Source: an uncultured Lachnospiraceae bacterium (GTDB lineage: Bacteria > Bacillota > Clostridia > Lachnospirales > Lachnospiraceae). From it: a stretch of 45,764 nucleotides of DNA. The stretch is taken from the NCBI GenBank assembly GCA_947384285.1, contig CANDGI010000024.1, positions 1 to 45,764 on the forward strand, read 5' to 3'. A program made the translations under genes and the position numbers. Positions 26,186-34,020 of the stretch are shown here, one piece after another. The notes below the pieces were generated by a model that saw only the letters and a program-made list of their open reading frames with translations, had not been told where the DNA came from and did not search any database. The number at the start of each line of letters is the position of its first letter. Within the stretch, counting starts at the first letter, position 1.

Positions 26186-27571
26186 ATGAAAAAGAGAGTA
26201 GTTTGTATGCTTTTGGCGGCATTCTTAGCCTTAGGCGCATTGGCTGGATGCGGCACAGGCAAGGATGCAGGGTCTAGCGCAGATTCTAGCGCGGAGGAAG
26301 GGAAGGTCATCAACATCTATAGCTGGAACGATGAATTCCGTGAGCGTGTAGAGGCGGTGTATCCAGAGGTAAAAGAGACCTCCAAGGATGGGACAGTCAC
26401 CACCTTGAAGGATGGGACGGAAATCCACTGGATTGTAAACCCCAACCAGGACGGCGTTTACCAGCAGAAATTGGATGAGGCGTTGATGAAGCAGGCGGAC
26501 GCAGCCGCAGATGACAAGGTGGATATCTTTTTGTCAGAGACGGACTATGTAAATAAGTATACGGATGCAGAAGCCAATGCGGCTATGCCCCTGTCAGAAT
26601 TGGGGATTGACCCGGAGAAGGATCTGGCAGACCAGTACAGCTTTACAAAGGTGACCGCTTCGGATGTGGACGGCGTCCAGAGGGCGTCCACCTGGCAGTG
26701 CTGCCCGGGGCTTTTGGTATACCGCAGGGATATAGCCAAGGATGTGTTTGGCACGGACGACCCAGAGAAAGTGGGGGAGAAGGTAAAGGACTGGGAGACC
26801 ATGAAGGCAACCGCAGCGGAATTGCAAGCAAAGGGATATTTTGCATTTTCTTCCTATGCGGACACCTTCCGCCTCTATGGCAACAGTATTTCCGAATCCT
26901 GGGTCAGCCCTGGGGAATCTGTTATCAAGGTTGACCAGAAGATTATGGACTGGGTCAATGACTCGAAAGAATGGCTGGACGCAGGCTATTTGGATAAGAA
27001 TATCAAGGGCCAGTGGAATGACGACTGGAACAAAGCCATGGGTTCCGCATCCAAGGTATTTGCATTCCTGTTTCCAGCATGGGGCATTGATTTTACCCTG
27101 AAGCCAAACTGGGACGGCGACGAAGGCGTATGGGCGGTTACCAATCCCCCGCAGGAATACAACTGGGGCGGCTCCTATGTCCATGCGTGCACTGGCACGG
27201 ATAATCCCAAGCATGTAAAGGATATCATCCTTGCAGTTACCGTAGATAAGGATAACCTGTTAAAAATTTCCAAAGAGTATCTGGACTTTACCAATACCCA
27301 GAGCGGTATGCAGGAGGCTGCAAAGGACGACAAGGGCTACGCTTCCGATTTCCTGGGCGGACAGAATGCATTTTCCTATTTCGCCCCTGTTGCAGAGAAC
27401 ATTGAGATCGCTCCCCTTTCCGCTTACGACCAGGGCTGCGTGGAGCTAATCCAGAATTCCTTCAATGATTATTTCCAAGGCAATGTGGATTTTGAAAAGG
27501 CGAAGGCGAACTTTGAAACCGCCATCAAAGAGCGTTACCCGGATATTACCGAAATTCAATGGCCACAATAA
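26186..27571 (+). CDS. ABC transporter sugar-binding lipoprotein
   Basis: 461 residues. Type II signal peptide MKKRVVCMLLAAFLALGALAGC with the lipobox Cys at 22, so a membrane-anchored lipoprotein on the outer face. A Ser/Ala-rich tether precedes the mature fold. The mature part has the family-1 solute-binding character, with INIYSWNDEF at the start and many Trp/Tyr residues suited to stacking against sugars (WQCCPGLLVYRRDI, YNWGGSYVHACT). Strong AAAGGAGG site. Followed by two permeases; the two GH94 enzymes and the GH3 enzyme suggest a beta-linked glucooligosaccharide ligand. Confidence 0.92.
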   Translation: MKKRVVCMLLAAFLALGALAGCGTGKDAGSSADSSAEEGKVINIYSWNDEFRERVEAVYPEVKETSKDGTVTTLKDGTEIHWIVNPNQDGVYQQKLDEALMKQADAAADDKVDIFLSETDYVNKYTDAEANAAMPLSELGIDPEKDLADQYSFTKVTASDVDGVQRASTWQCCPGLLVYRRDIAKDVFGTDDPEKVGEKVKDWETMKATAAELQAKGYFAFSSYADTFRLYGNSISESWVSPGESVIKVDQKIMDWVNDSKEWLDAGYLDKNIKGQWNDDWNKAMGSASKVFAFLFPAWGIDFTLKPNWDGDEGVWAVTNPPQEYNWGGSYVHACTGTDNPKHVKDIILAVTVDKDNLLKISKEYLDFTNTQSGMQEAAKDDKGYASDFLGGQNAFSYFAPVAENIEIAPLSAYDQGCVELIQNSFNDYFQGNVDFEKAKANFETAIKERYPDITEIQWPQ

Positions 27572-27643
27572 ATTTAGGACGGACTGCCGCATGGATGGTT
27601 GAAATGCGGCAGCCCTTGTGAAAAGAGAAAGGGGCGGCAATTT

Positions 27644-28594
27644 ATGAAACCGAAAAATAAAAAAATTGATTATTCGAAATGGGGATATCTTTTTATCCTT
27701 CCGTTTTTTGTAAGTTTTTTTATCTTTTCCCTGATTCCTTTGGTAGACACCATCCGGTATAGCTTTTTTGAATATTACCGTTCAGGGATTAAGGAGATCG
27801 GGCCGAACTTTATTGGCCTGGAAAATTATATCAGCCTCCTGGGGTCGGATATGCTGAAATATGCGGGCAATACCATGATTTTGTGGATTATCGGGTTTAT
27901 CCCACAGATTGTCATTGCCTTGCTCCTTGCGGAGTGGTTTGTGGACGCCCGCCTGAAGATCCATGGGACGCAGTTTTTTAAGGTGGTTATCTACCTGCCC
28001 AACCTGATTATGGCGTCTGCCTTTGCCATGCTGTTCTTCACCATGTTTTCCACCAATGGCCCCATCAATTCCATTCTGCTGTCCATGGGCCTGACGGGAA
28101 AACCCATTGATTTCCTGGGGTCTGTGCTGGGAACCAGGTCGCTGGTAGGATTGATGAATTTCCTGATGTGGTTTGGAAACACCACGATTATGCTGATGGC
28201 TGCCATTATGGGCATCAGCCCGGATGTGTTTGAGGCGGCGGAGCTGGACGGCTGCAACAGCGTACAGAGGTTTTTCTTTATCACCCTTCCGCAGATACGG
28301 CCCATCCTTGCCTACACGTTGATTACCTCCATTATCGGCGGGCTTCAGATGTTTGACGTGCCACAGATTCTCACCAATGGGCAGGGAACGCCGGACCGTA
28401 CCTCCATGACATTGATTATGTTCTTAAACAGCCATCTGAAAAGCAAAAACTATGGCATGGCGGGCGCATTGTCCGTTTACCTGTTTGTGGTCAGCGGCAT
28501 CCTGTGCTTTGTCGTATACCGGATGACAAATAACGACGACCCGGACGGCTCCAAAGCGGCTGCAAAAAAAGCGAAAAAGCAAAGGAGGGGCTAA
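27644..28594 (+). CDS. Sugar ABC transporter permease (MalF-like)
   Basis: 316 residues, six membrane helices, with a short charged N-terminus (KPKNKKIDYSKWG). The EAA loop that contacts the ATPase reads EAAELDGCNSVQRFFFITLP. The frame opens upstream at 27599, but AAAGGGGCGG before the ATG at 27644 decides the start. It pairs with the next permease, 3 bp away. No ATPase gene is in the cluster, so a shared MsmK-type ATPase from elsewhere is likely, as in many Firmicutes sugar importers. Confidence 0.93.
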   Translation: MKPKNKKIDYSKWGYLFILPFFVSFFIFSLIPLVDTIRYSFFEYYRSGIKEIGPNFIGLENYISLLGSDMLKYAGNTMILWIIGFIPQIVIALLLAEWFVDARLKIHGTQFFKVVIYLPNLIMASAFAMLFFTMFSTNGPINSILLSMGLTGKPIDFLGSVLGTRSLVGLMNFLMWFGNTTIMLMAAIMGISPDVFEAAELDGCNSVQRFFFITLPQIRPILAYTLITSIIGGLQMFDVPQILTNGQGTPDRTSMTLIMFLNSHLKSKNYGMAGALSVYLFVVSGILCFVVYRMTNNDDPDGSKAAAKKAKKQRRG

Positions 28595-28597
28595 GCT

Positions 28598-29443
28598 ATG
28601 AAATCAAAGAACCCAAACCATTTACGGAGCATTTTTGCACATGTGCTGCTGATTATCCTGTCATTTATGTGCTTGTTTTTCTTTTATATCCTGTTTATCA
28701 ACGCCACCAGGTCCCATGCGGATCTGCAGAAAGGCTTTTCTGCGCTGCCGGGAGGGTATTTATTGCAGAACCTGAAGAATGTTGCCAATGACGGAACCTT
28801 CCCTATGTTCCGGGGGATTTTAAACAGCTTGATTGTTTTCGGCTGCTCGGCGGCAATCTGTACATATTTTTCTTCCTTGACAGCTTACGGCCTGTATGCT
28901 TATAATTTTAAATTGAAGAAGGCGGCGTTTACATTTATTATGGCTATCCTTGTAATGCCTACACAGGTTACGGCGATGGGGTTCCTGCGCCTGGTTACCA
29001 ACATGGGCATGTATGATTCCCTGCTGCCCCTGATTATCCCGTCCATTGCATCCCCGGCTGTATTTTACTTTATGTACAGCTACCTGCAGTCCTCCCTGCC
29101 CATGTCCTTGATTGAGGCGGCAAGGATTGACGGATCCGGGGAGTTTAAGACCTTTAACCGGATTGTGATTCCCATTATGAAGCCGGCCATTGCAGTGCAG
29201 GCGATTTTTACCTTTGTAGGTTCCTGGAACAATTATTTCGTCCCTGCATTGGTGATCCAGTCCAAGGATAAGATGACGGTGCCGATTCTGATTGCGACGC
29301 TGCGGGGAGCGGATTACATGAATTTTGACATGGGAAAAATATATACGATGATTCTGGTAGCGATTGTGCCGATTATCCTTGTATATCTCTTCCTGTCAAA
29401 ATACATTATTGCAGGGGTAACCCTCGGAGGGGTGAAAGAGTAG
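28598..29443 (+). CDS. Sugar ABC transporter permease (MalG-like)
   Basis: 281 residues, six membrane helices. The EAA loop is EAARIDGSGEFKTFNRIVIP, and the C-terminus IIAGVTLGGVKE is typical of the MalG-type carbohydrate permease, ending in the G-x-V-K segment. Ribosome site AAGGAGG lies within the end of the previous gene. It forms the heterodimeric channel with the upstream permease and is followed by the GH3 enzyme. Confidence 0.93.
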   Translation: MKSKNPNHLRSIFAHVLLIILSFMCLFFFYILFINATRSHADLQKGFSALPGGYLLQNLKNVANDGTFPMFRGILNSLIVFGCSAAICTYFSSLTAYGLYAYNFKLKKAAFTFIMAILVMPTQVTAMGFLRLVTNMGMYDSLLPLIIPSIASPAVFYFMYSYLQSSLPMSLIEAARIDGSGEFKTFNRIVIPIMKPAIAVQAIFTFVGSWNNYFVPALVIQSKDKMTVPILIATLRGADYMNFDMGKIYTMILVAIVPIILVYLFLSKYIIAGVTLGGVKE

Positions 29444-29456
29444 ATAGGAGAGAATG

Positions 29457-31907
29457 ATGGAAAAAGTAAGGCAGGTTCACAGCGGAACCATGGAAAAAGA
29501 AATTTCAAGCCGGGAGCTTAGGCATGGCAGGCTTGCCAGGGAATTGGCGGCAGAAGGGTTTGTCCTTTTGAAAAATGATGGGATGCTTCCCCTGGAGCTT
29601 TCTGCGCCTATTGCGCTGTTGGGCAGCGGCGCGGCGAAAACGGTCAAAGGCGGAACAGGGTCCGGGGATGTGAACAACCGGGAGAATGTTTCCATATACC
29701 AAGGGATGAAGGAAGCGGGGGCGCGCATCACAAGCGAAAGGTGGCTGCTGGACTATCAGAGCTGTTATGAGGATGCAAGGAATCAATGGAAGGGGAAAAT
29801 CCTGGAGGATGCAAAAAAGGTGGAGAACCCATTTGACGCCTATGCGGAAAATCCATTCGCTTTGCCAGAGGGGCGCGCCATCACAGAGGAGGATGCCAAG
29901 GGGGCTGTTGCGGCCGTTTATGTGATTAGCCGCATTTCCGGGGAAGGGAAAGACCGCCGAAAGGCCGAGGGGGATTACTATCTAAGCGCCAGGGAGAGGG
30001 AGGATATTTTGTATCTGAATGGTAAGAATATCCCCATTGCGCTGATTTTGAATGTGGGCGCGCCCATAGAGCTGACAGATATTTTGCAGGAGGCAGGAAA
30101 TATCCGGGCGGTTTTGAACGTTTCCCTGCCTGGACAGGAGGGAGGCCATGCGGCGGCGGACGTGCTGTATGGCAAGGCTGTGCCAGGAGGGAAGCTGACG
30201 GCTACCTGGGCAAAGCGTTATAGGGATTATCCTTCTGCAGAGAGCTTTGGATATTTGAAAGGGAATCTGGAGCGGGAGGAGTATCGGGAAGGGATCTACG
30301 TGGGATACCGGTATTTTGACAATGTTGGCATAGAGCCGCTCTTTCCCTTTGGATATGGGCTTTCCTATACAGATTTCTCCATAAGCTTTGAAACCCTTAA
30401 GATGCTGGAAACTGGCCTGGAAGTGACCCTTGCCGTAAAAAATACGGGGGATGTTTACGCTGGCCGGGAGGTAGCGCAGGTTTACGTGACGCCGCCCCAG
30501 GCAGGCCTTTGGAAAGAATATAAGCGGTTGGCGGGATTTGCCAAGACAGGCTCCCTGCAGCCGGGAGAGAGCCAGAGGCTTACCGTTTTTCTGGAGCAGA
30601 AGCAGTTTGCCAGCTTTTCCGAAGAAAAGCAGGCCTGGCTGGTGGAAGAGGGAACCTATGGATTGTGGATTGGAAACCATTCCGCTTCCTTAAAGCTGGC
30701 GGCGCTCCTTACCGTTCCAGAAACAGTAACCTTGGAGGAGACAGAAGAAATATGCCAAAAGCAGGCGGAATTCCAGGATATGGATGTGACGGAATTTGTA
30801 AGGGGCAGGGGAGAAGAACTGATGAAACTGGAAAAGGGGCAAATAGCGCCTGTCTTTCTTTTCCTGCCCAAAGCAGAGAAGCAAAGGGAAGCCGAAACGC
30901 CGATAGCCAGGGAGCAGGATGTGGAAGCATTAATCCCTCTTTTGTATGGGAATATTACCCAGGGAACCAGCAACCTTGGCTCCGCCGGGATTCGGGTGCC
31001 TGGCTCCGCCGGGGAGACCACGGAGGCGTTGGAGGAAAGCTATGGGATACGTTCTCTGGTGATGGCGGATGGCCCGGCAGGGCTTCGCCTTAGGCAAAGC
31101 TACCAGGTAGACCGGGAAACAGATTCCGTCTATGGGGTTGGAGTCCTGGGCTCTCTGGAAAATGGGTTCCTGGAGGGGATGGAATGCCATGAGGGCGCAG
31201 ATACCTACTATCAGTTCTGCACAGCGTTTCCTGTGGGCACGCTGCTGGCGCAAGCCTGGGATACAGAGCTGATGGAACGGTTCGGAGAAGCCATTGCAGC
31301 GGAAATGGAGGAATTCCATGTGGATTTGTGGCTGGCTCCGGGGATGAATATCCAGAGGAATCCACTGTGCGGGCGGAATTTTGAGTATTATTCCGAGGAT
31401 CCCTATCTGTCCGGGATGATGGCGGCGGCTGTTACGATAGGCGTACAGAAGGGTGGGAAATGCGGCGTAACCATCAAGCACCTTGCCTGCAACAACCAGG
31501 AGGATAACCGGATGGGGCTGGATGCCTGCGTGTCCCAGCGCGCCCTGCGGGAAATCTATCTTCGGGGCTTTGAGATTGCGGTGAAAAAGAGCGCGCCCAC
31601 AGCCATTATGTCCTCCTACAACCTGATTAATGGCGTCCACGCTGCAAACAGTAAGGATATCTGCACCACCCTGGTGCGTGGGGAGTGGGGATTTGAAGGC
31701 GTAATTATGTCGGACTGGAACACAACGGTTCCAGAGGATGGAAGCGTGCCCTGGCAATGCGCCGCTGCTGGGAATGACATTATCATGCCGGGAAATCCAA
31801 AGGATGACGCAGACATCAGGAAGGCATATGAGAGAGGGGAATTGACGGAAGAAACCATCCGCGCCTGCGGGGGACGGGTGATTGCCATGGCAAAGAGGCT
31901 GGGATAG
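29457..31907 (+). CDS. Domain-permuted GH3 beta-glucosidase-like enzyme
   Basis: 816 residues. The order of GH3 domains is reversed. The usual C-terminal sandwich comes first (ELAAEGFVLLKNDGMLPL, about 28-45, through DVLYGKAVPGGKLTATW), then a fibronectin-III-like domain (about 300-400). The catalytic barrel comes last, with YYSEDPYLSG, KCGVTIKHLACNNQ and the nucleophile Asp753 in IMSDW. This inverted order is known in some rumen and gut Firmicutes glucosidases. There is no signal peptide, so it acts in the cytoplasm on imported glycosides. Two ATGs lie in tandem; AGGAG is 6 bases before the second (29457), against 3 before the first (29454). It ends at a terminator. Confidence 0.9.
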   Translation: MEKVRQVHSGTMEKEISSRELRHGRLARELAAEGFVLLKNDGMLPLELSAPIALLGSGAAKTVKGGTGSGDVNNRENVSIYQGMKEAGARITSERWLLDYQSCYEDARNQWKGKILEDAKKVENPFDAYAENPFALPEGRAITEEDAKGAVAAVYVISRISGEGKDRRKAEGDYYLSAREREDILYLNGKNIPIALILNVGAPIELTDILQEAGNIRAVLNVSLPGQEGGHAAADVLYGKAVPGGKLTATWAKRYRDYPSAESFGYLKGNLEREEYREGIYVGYRYFDNVGIEPLFPFGYGLSYTDFSISFETLKMLETGLEVTLAVKNTGDVYAGREVAQVYVTPPQAGLWKEYKRLAGFAKTGSLQPGESQRLTVFLEQKQFASFSEEKQAWLVEEGTYGLWIGNHSASLKLAALLTVPETVTLEETEEICQKQAEFQDMDVTEFVRGRGEELMKLEKGQIAPVFLFLPKAEKQREAETPIAREQDVEALIPLLYGNITQGTSNLGSAGIRVPGSAGETTEALEESYGIRSLVMADGPAGLRLRQSYQVDRETDSVYGVGVLGSLENGFLEGMECHEGADTYYQFCTAFPVGTLLAQAWDTELMERFGEAIAAEMEEFHVDLWLAPGMNIQRNPLCGRNFEYYSEDPYLSGMMAAAVTIGVQKGGKCGVTIKHLACNNQEDNRMGLDACVSQRALREIYLRGFEIAVKKSAPTAIMSSYNLINGVHAANSKDICTTLVRGEWGFEGVIMSDWNTTVPEDGSVPWQCAAAGNDIIMPGNPKDDADIRKAYERGELTEETIRACGGRVIAMAKRLG

Positions 31908-31946
31908 GTTTTTCCTGATAGGTAAGGATTTTTGCATCAGCGATAT

Positions 31947-31984
31947 AAAGCTGCCAGAGGAGTGTCCTCTGGCAGCTTTTATTT
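31947..31984 (+). terminator. Terminator of the glycan operon
   Basis: AGCTGCCAGAGGA and TCCTCTGGCAGCT (31949-31961, 31965-31977) pair perfectly around a 3 nt loop, followed by TTTTATTTT. The strongest hairpin terminator in the window. Confidence 0.92.
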
Positions 31985-32207
31985 TAAAGCAGGAGGAATC
32001 TCTAAAAGTGGTTGAATATAGCTGGCAAGTGTGGTAAAATTGGGAAAATATTGAAGGCGTATTCTGTGGCGTTTGCCTCTTGAATCATTCGCCGAATATC
32101 CGCAAAAGCGCGGCGGCATGGACCATTGCTGCAGAAAGAAATAGTTTCAAAAAACGAGAGAGGATGGAATATCCTATAAAAATATAAAAATAAGGAGAAT
32201 CGGAACC
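31985..32207 (+). other. Leader region of the pyrE operon
   Basis: About 220 bp. It contains a promoter (32012-32040) and then an untranslated leader of about 165 nt. I looked for a PyrR-binding attenuator and found no convincing match; a GAGAGG stretch near 32156-32164 is too short to call. The length of the leader leaves room for RNA-level control. Confidence 0.4.
32012..32040 (+). promoter_or_regulatory. pyrE promoter
   Basis: TTGAAT at 32012-32017, 17 bp spacer, TAAAAT at 32035-32040. Good sigma-A match, 168 bp before pyrE. Confidence 0.65.
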
Positions 32208-32882
32208 ATGGAAAGCTACAAACAGGAATTTATTGAATTTATGGTAGACTGCCAGGTATTGAAATTTGGCGAATTTATTTTGAAGAGCGGAAGGAAATCC
32301 CCATTTTTTATGAATGCAGGCGCATATGTGACAGGCGCGCAGCTTCGCAGGTTAGGAGAATATTATGCGAAGGCAATCCACGCCCATTACGGGGATGATT
32401 TTGACGTATTGTTTGGGCCGGCCTACAAGGGCATTCCTTTGAGCGTTGCCACAACAATGGCATACAGTGAGTTGTACGGAAAGGAAATCCGTTACTGCTC
32501 CAACCGCAAGGAGGCAAAGGATCACGGGGACGCAGGGATTTTATTGGGAAGCAAGCTGGCAGATGGGGACAGGGTAGTGATTATTGAAGATGTTACCACC
32601 TCCGGCAAATCCATGGAAGAGACCGTCCCTATCCTCCGGGCACAGGCAGAGATAGAGATCCGTGGATTGATGGTATCCTTAAACCGCATGGAACGGGGAA
32701 AAGGGGACAAGAGCGCTCTGGAGGAAATCAAAGAGCTGTATGGTTTTGATGCAAATGCCATTGTTACGATGGCGGATGTGACAGAATATTTGTATAATAA
32801 ACCATATAAAGGAAATATATATATTAATGATGAGATGAAAGCAGCCATAGACGATTATTATGCGCAGTATGGAGTAAAATAG
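32208..32882 (+). CDS. pyrE: Orotate phosphoribosyltransferase
   Basis: 224 residues. It joins orotate to PRPP to make OMP, the step before pyrF, completing with pyrC, pyrD/K and pyrF the later half of UMP synthesis in this window. Visible are FILKSGRKSPFFMNAG, FGPAYKGIPL, and the PRPP motif VVIIEDVTTSGKS (about 124-136). Ribosome site AAGGAGAA precedes the ATG. It is separated from the other pyr genes by the glycan locus and heads its own small operon. Confidence 0.95.
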   Translation: MESYKQEFIEFMVDCQVLKFGEFILKSGRKSPFFMNAGAYVTGAQLRRLGEYYAKAIHAHYGDDFDVLFGPAYKGIPLSVATTMAYSELYGKEIRYCSNRKEAKDHGDAGILLGSKLADGDRVVIIEDVTTSGKSMEETVPILRAQAEIEIRGLMVSLNRMERGKGDKSALEEIKELYGFDANAIVTMADVTEYLYNKPYKGNIYINDEMKAAIDDYYAQYGVK

Positions 32883-32907
32883 CCAAAGTATGATGGAGGT
32901 TATGGGA

Positions 32908-33060
32908 ATGAACGAGAAAATATACAAGACAATGGCAGTGACAGGCGCCGGAACGATTGCATTGGGCATCGTTGTCCTGGTGAGCGGCATTACATGCGGG
33001 ATTTTGGCAATCGTAAGCGGTGCAAAGCTCTTAAAGCGTAAATCAGACATCATATTTTAA
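32908..33060 (+). CDS. Small membrane protein, 50 residues
   Basis: Encodes a 50-residue protein. A lysine-bearing start (MNEKIYKTMAV) leads into one long hydrophobic, glycine-rich segment (about 10-42), possibly a helical hairpin, and a basic end (KLLKRKSDIIF). GGAGG sits 8 bases before the ATG. It lies 25 bp after pyrE and is in the same transcript. I recall similar small proteins beside pyrE in related bacteria, but their function is not known. Real gene by its ribosome site, spacing and transmembrane pattern. Confidence 0.75.
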   Translation: MNEKIYKTMAVTGAGTIALGIVVLVSGITCGILAIVSGAKLLKRKSDIIF

Positions 33061-33084
33061 GATTATATTTTAAGGAATGAAAAA

Positions 33085-33564
33085 TTGAAGAAAAATTATA
33101 AAGCAATACTCCGGATATGCAGCAAAGTCATGTTCGGGGTCTATATTATTTGTTTGGCGTATTTTTTGTTTTTTGCGGAGAGTACAGGGCGTACGTTTGA
33201 AGGAAGGACATATCATTATAATCTGGAATTATTTAAAGAGATCAAACGTTTTATCGTATATCGGCACACGTTGGGGACAAAAGCAGTATTGTTAAATCTG
33301 GTGGGAAATATTGTGGCATTTCTTCCTTTTGGATTTTTTCTGCCCATTTTGTATCCCAGGTGCAGGTCATTTTTCCGTACCGTATTTTTTAGCTTTGAAT
33401 GCAGCCTGATTGTAGAGACCATCCAGCTGGTATCAAAGGTGGGAAGCTTTGATGTGGATGATATGCTGCTCAATACCATTGGAGGCGCAGCAGGATGTTT
33501 GATTTTTCATTGGATGAACCGGATAAGGAGAACTTATGAATCGAAAGAAAAAAAGCAGCTTTAA
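33085..33564 (+). CDS. VanZ-like membrane protein
   Basis: 159 residues with four hydrophobic segments. Family features are NLVGNIVAFLPFGFFLP and the late acidic helix SFDVDDMLLNTIGGAAG, hallmarks of VanZ-like proteins. VanZ itself gives low teicoplanin resistance by an unclear route; most relatives have no proven role. The start is TTG at 33085 with AAGGA 8 bases upstream. It is not near the VanR/VanS-like pair (7 kb away), so no shared function is implied. It overlaps the next gene by 29 bases. Confidence 0.88.
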   Translation: MKKNYKAILRICSKVMFGVYIICLAYFLFFAESTGRTFEGRTYHYNLELFKEIKRFIVYRHTLGTKAVLLNLVGNIVAFLPFGFFLPILYPRCRSFFRTVFFSFECSLIVETIQLVSKVGSFDVDDMLLNTIGGAAGCLIFHWMNRIRRTYESKEKKQL

Positions 33565-33862
33565 GTTTGCAGGGAAAAAGCATTCCAAAAGAGGAAAAAT
33601 ATCCCTGGTTCTTGCTTTATGCACGGTGATTGCAGGAATCGGGATGGTCGCGCTTTCCATACAAAACGGCGGGAATGCCAATGTGTATATCGGAACGGCA
33701 GGGCTTGCAATGCTGCTGCTGTCGGCGGTGTCGCTGCTGATTGGGCTTGCCAGCCTGAGGGAAGAAAGCTATAAATTATTCCCGGTGCTGGGAAGCGTTT
33801 GCTCCGGTATTACCTTTGCTGGATGGGTGGCAATCTATGTGCTGGGATTTTACAGTTCCTAG
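33536..33862 (+). CDS. Small membrane protein (DUF6142-like)
   Basis: 108 residues. A very basic N-terminus (MNRKKKSSFKFAGKKHSKRG) is followed by three hydrophobic helices (about 22-40, 50-70, 82-105). Ribosome site AAGGAG lies inside the end of the VanZ-like gene. It resembles a small Firmicutes family I recall as DUF6142, without known function. Overlap and spacing indicate co-translation with the upstream gene. Confidence 0.75.
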   Translation: MNRKKKSSFKFAGKKHSKRGKISLVLALCTVIAGIGMVALSIQNGGNANVYIGTAGLAMLLLSAVSLLIGLASLREESYKLFPVLGSVCSGITFAGWVAIYVLGFYSS

Positions 33863-34020
33863 TGCTGCAGCAAGTGCTTTATATAAATTGAATCCTGCCT
33901 TTCCTGTGTATCGAGCTATAGATTGTTTGCTCTAGAGAGAATTTTTTTCTGGATAGGAGGCCAAGGCAGGAATACCGCATAGTTTGTTTGCGCTAGTGTC
34001 ATATAGAAAGGATGTTTTTT
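33863..34020 (+). other. Intergenic region with paired repeats before the aminopeptidase
   Basis: 158 bp. TCCTGCCTT (about 33892-33900) and AAGGCAGGA (33963-33971) are inverted. Two near-identical 18-mers (33918-33935 and 33979-33996, 16 of 18 matching) are direct repeats 61 bp apart. The meaning is unknown; a regulatory leader is one option. Confidence 0.45.

Noticed and set aside
31985-32207. PyrR attenuator before pyrE
   Set aside because: No convincing binding-loop sequence nor antiterminator/terminator pair could be drawn; only a short GAGAGG stretch.
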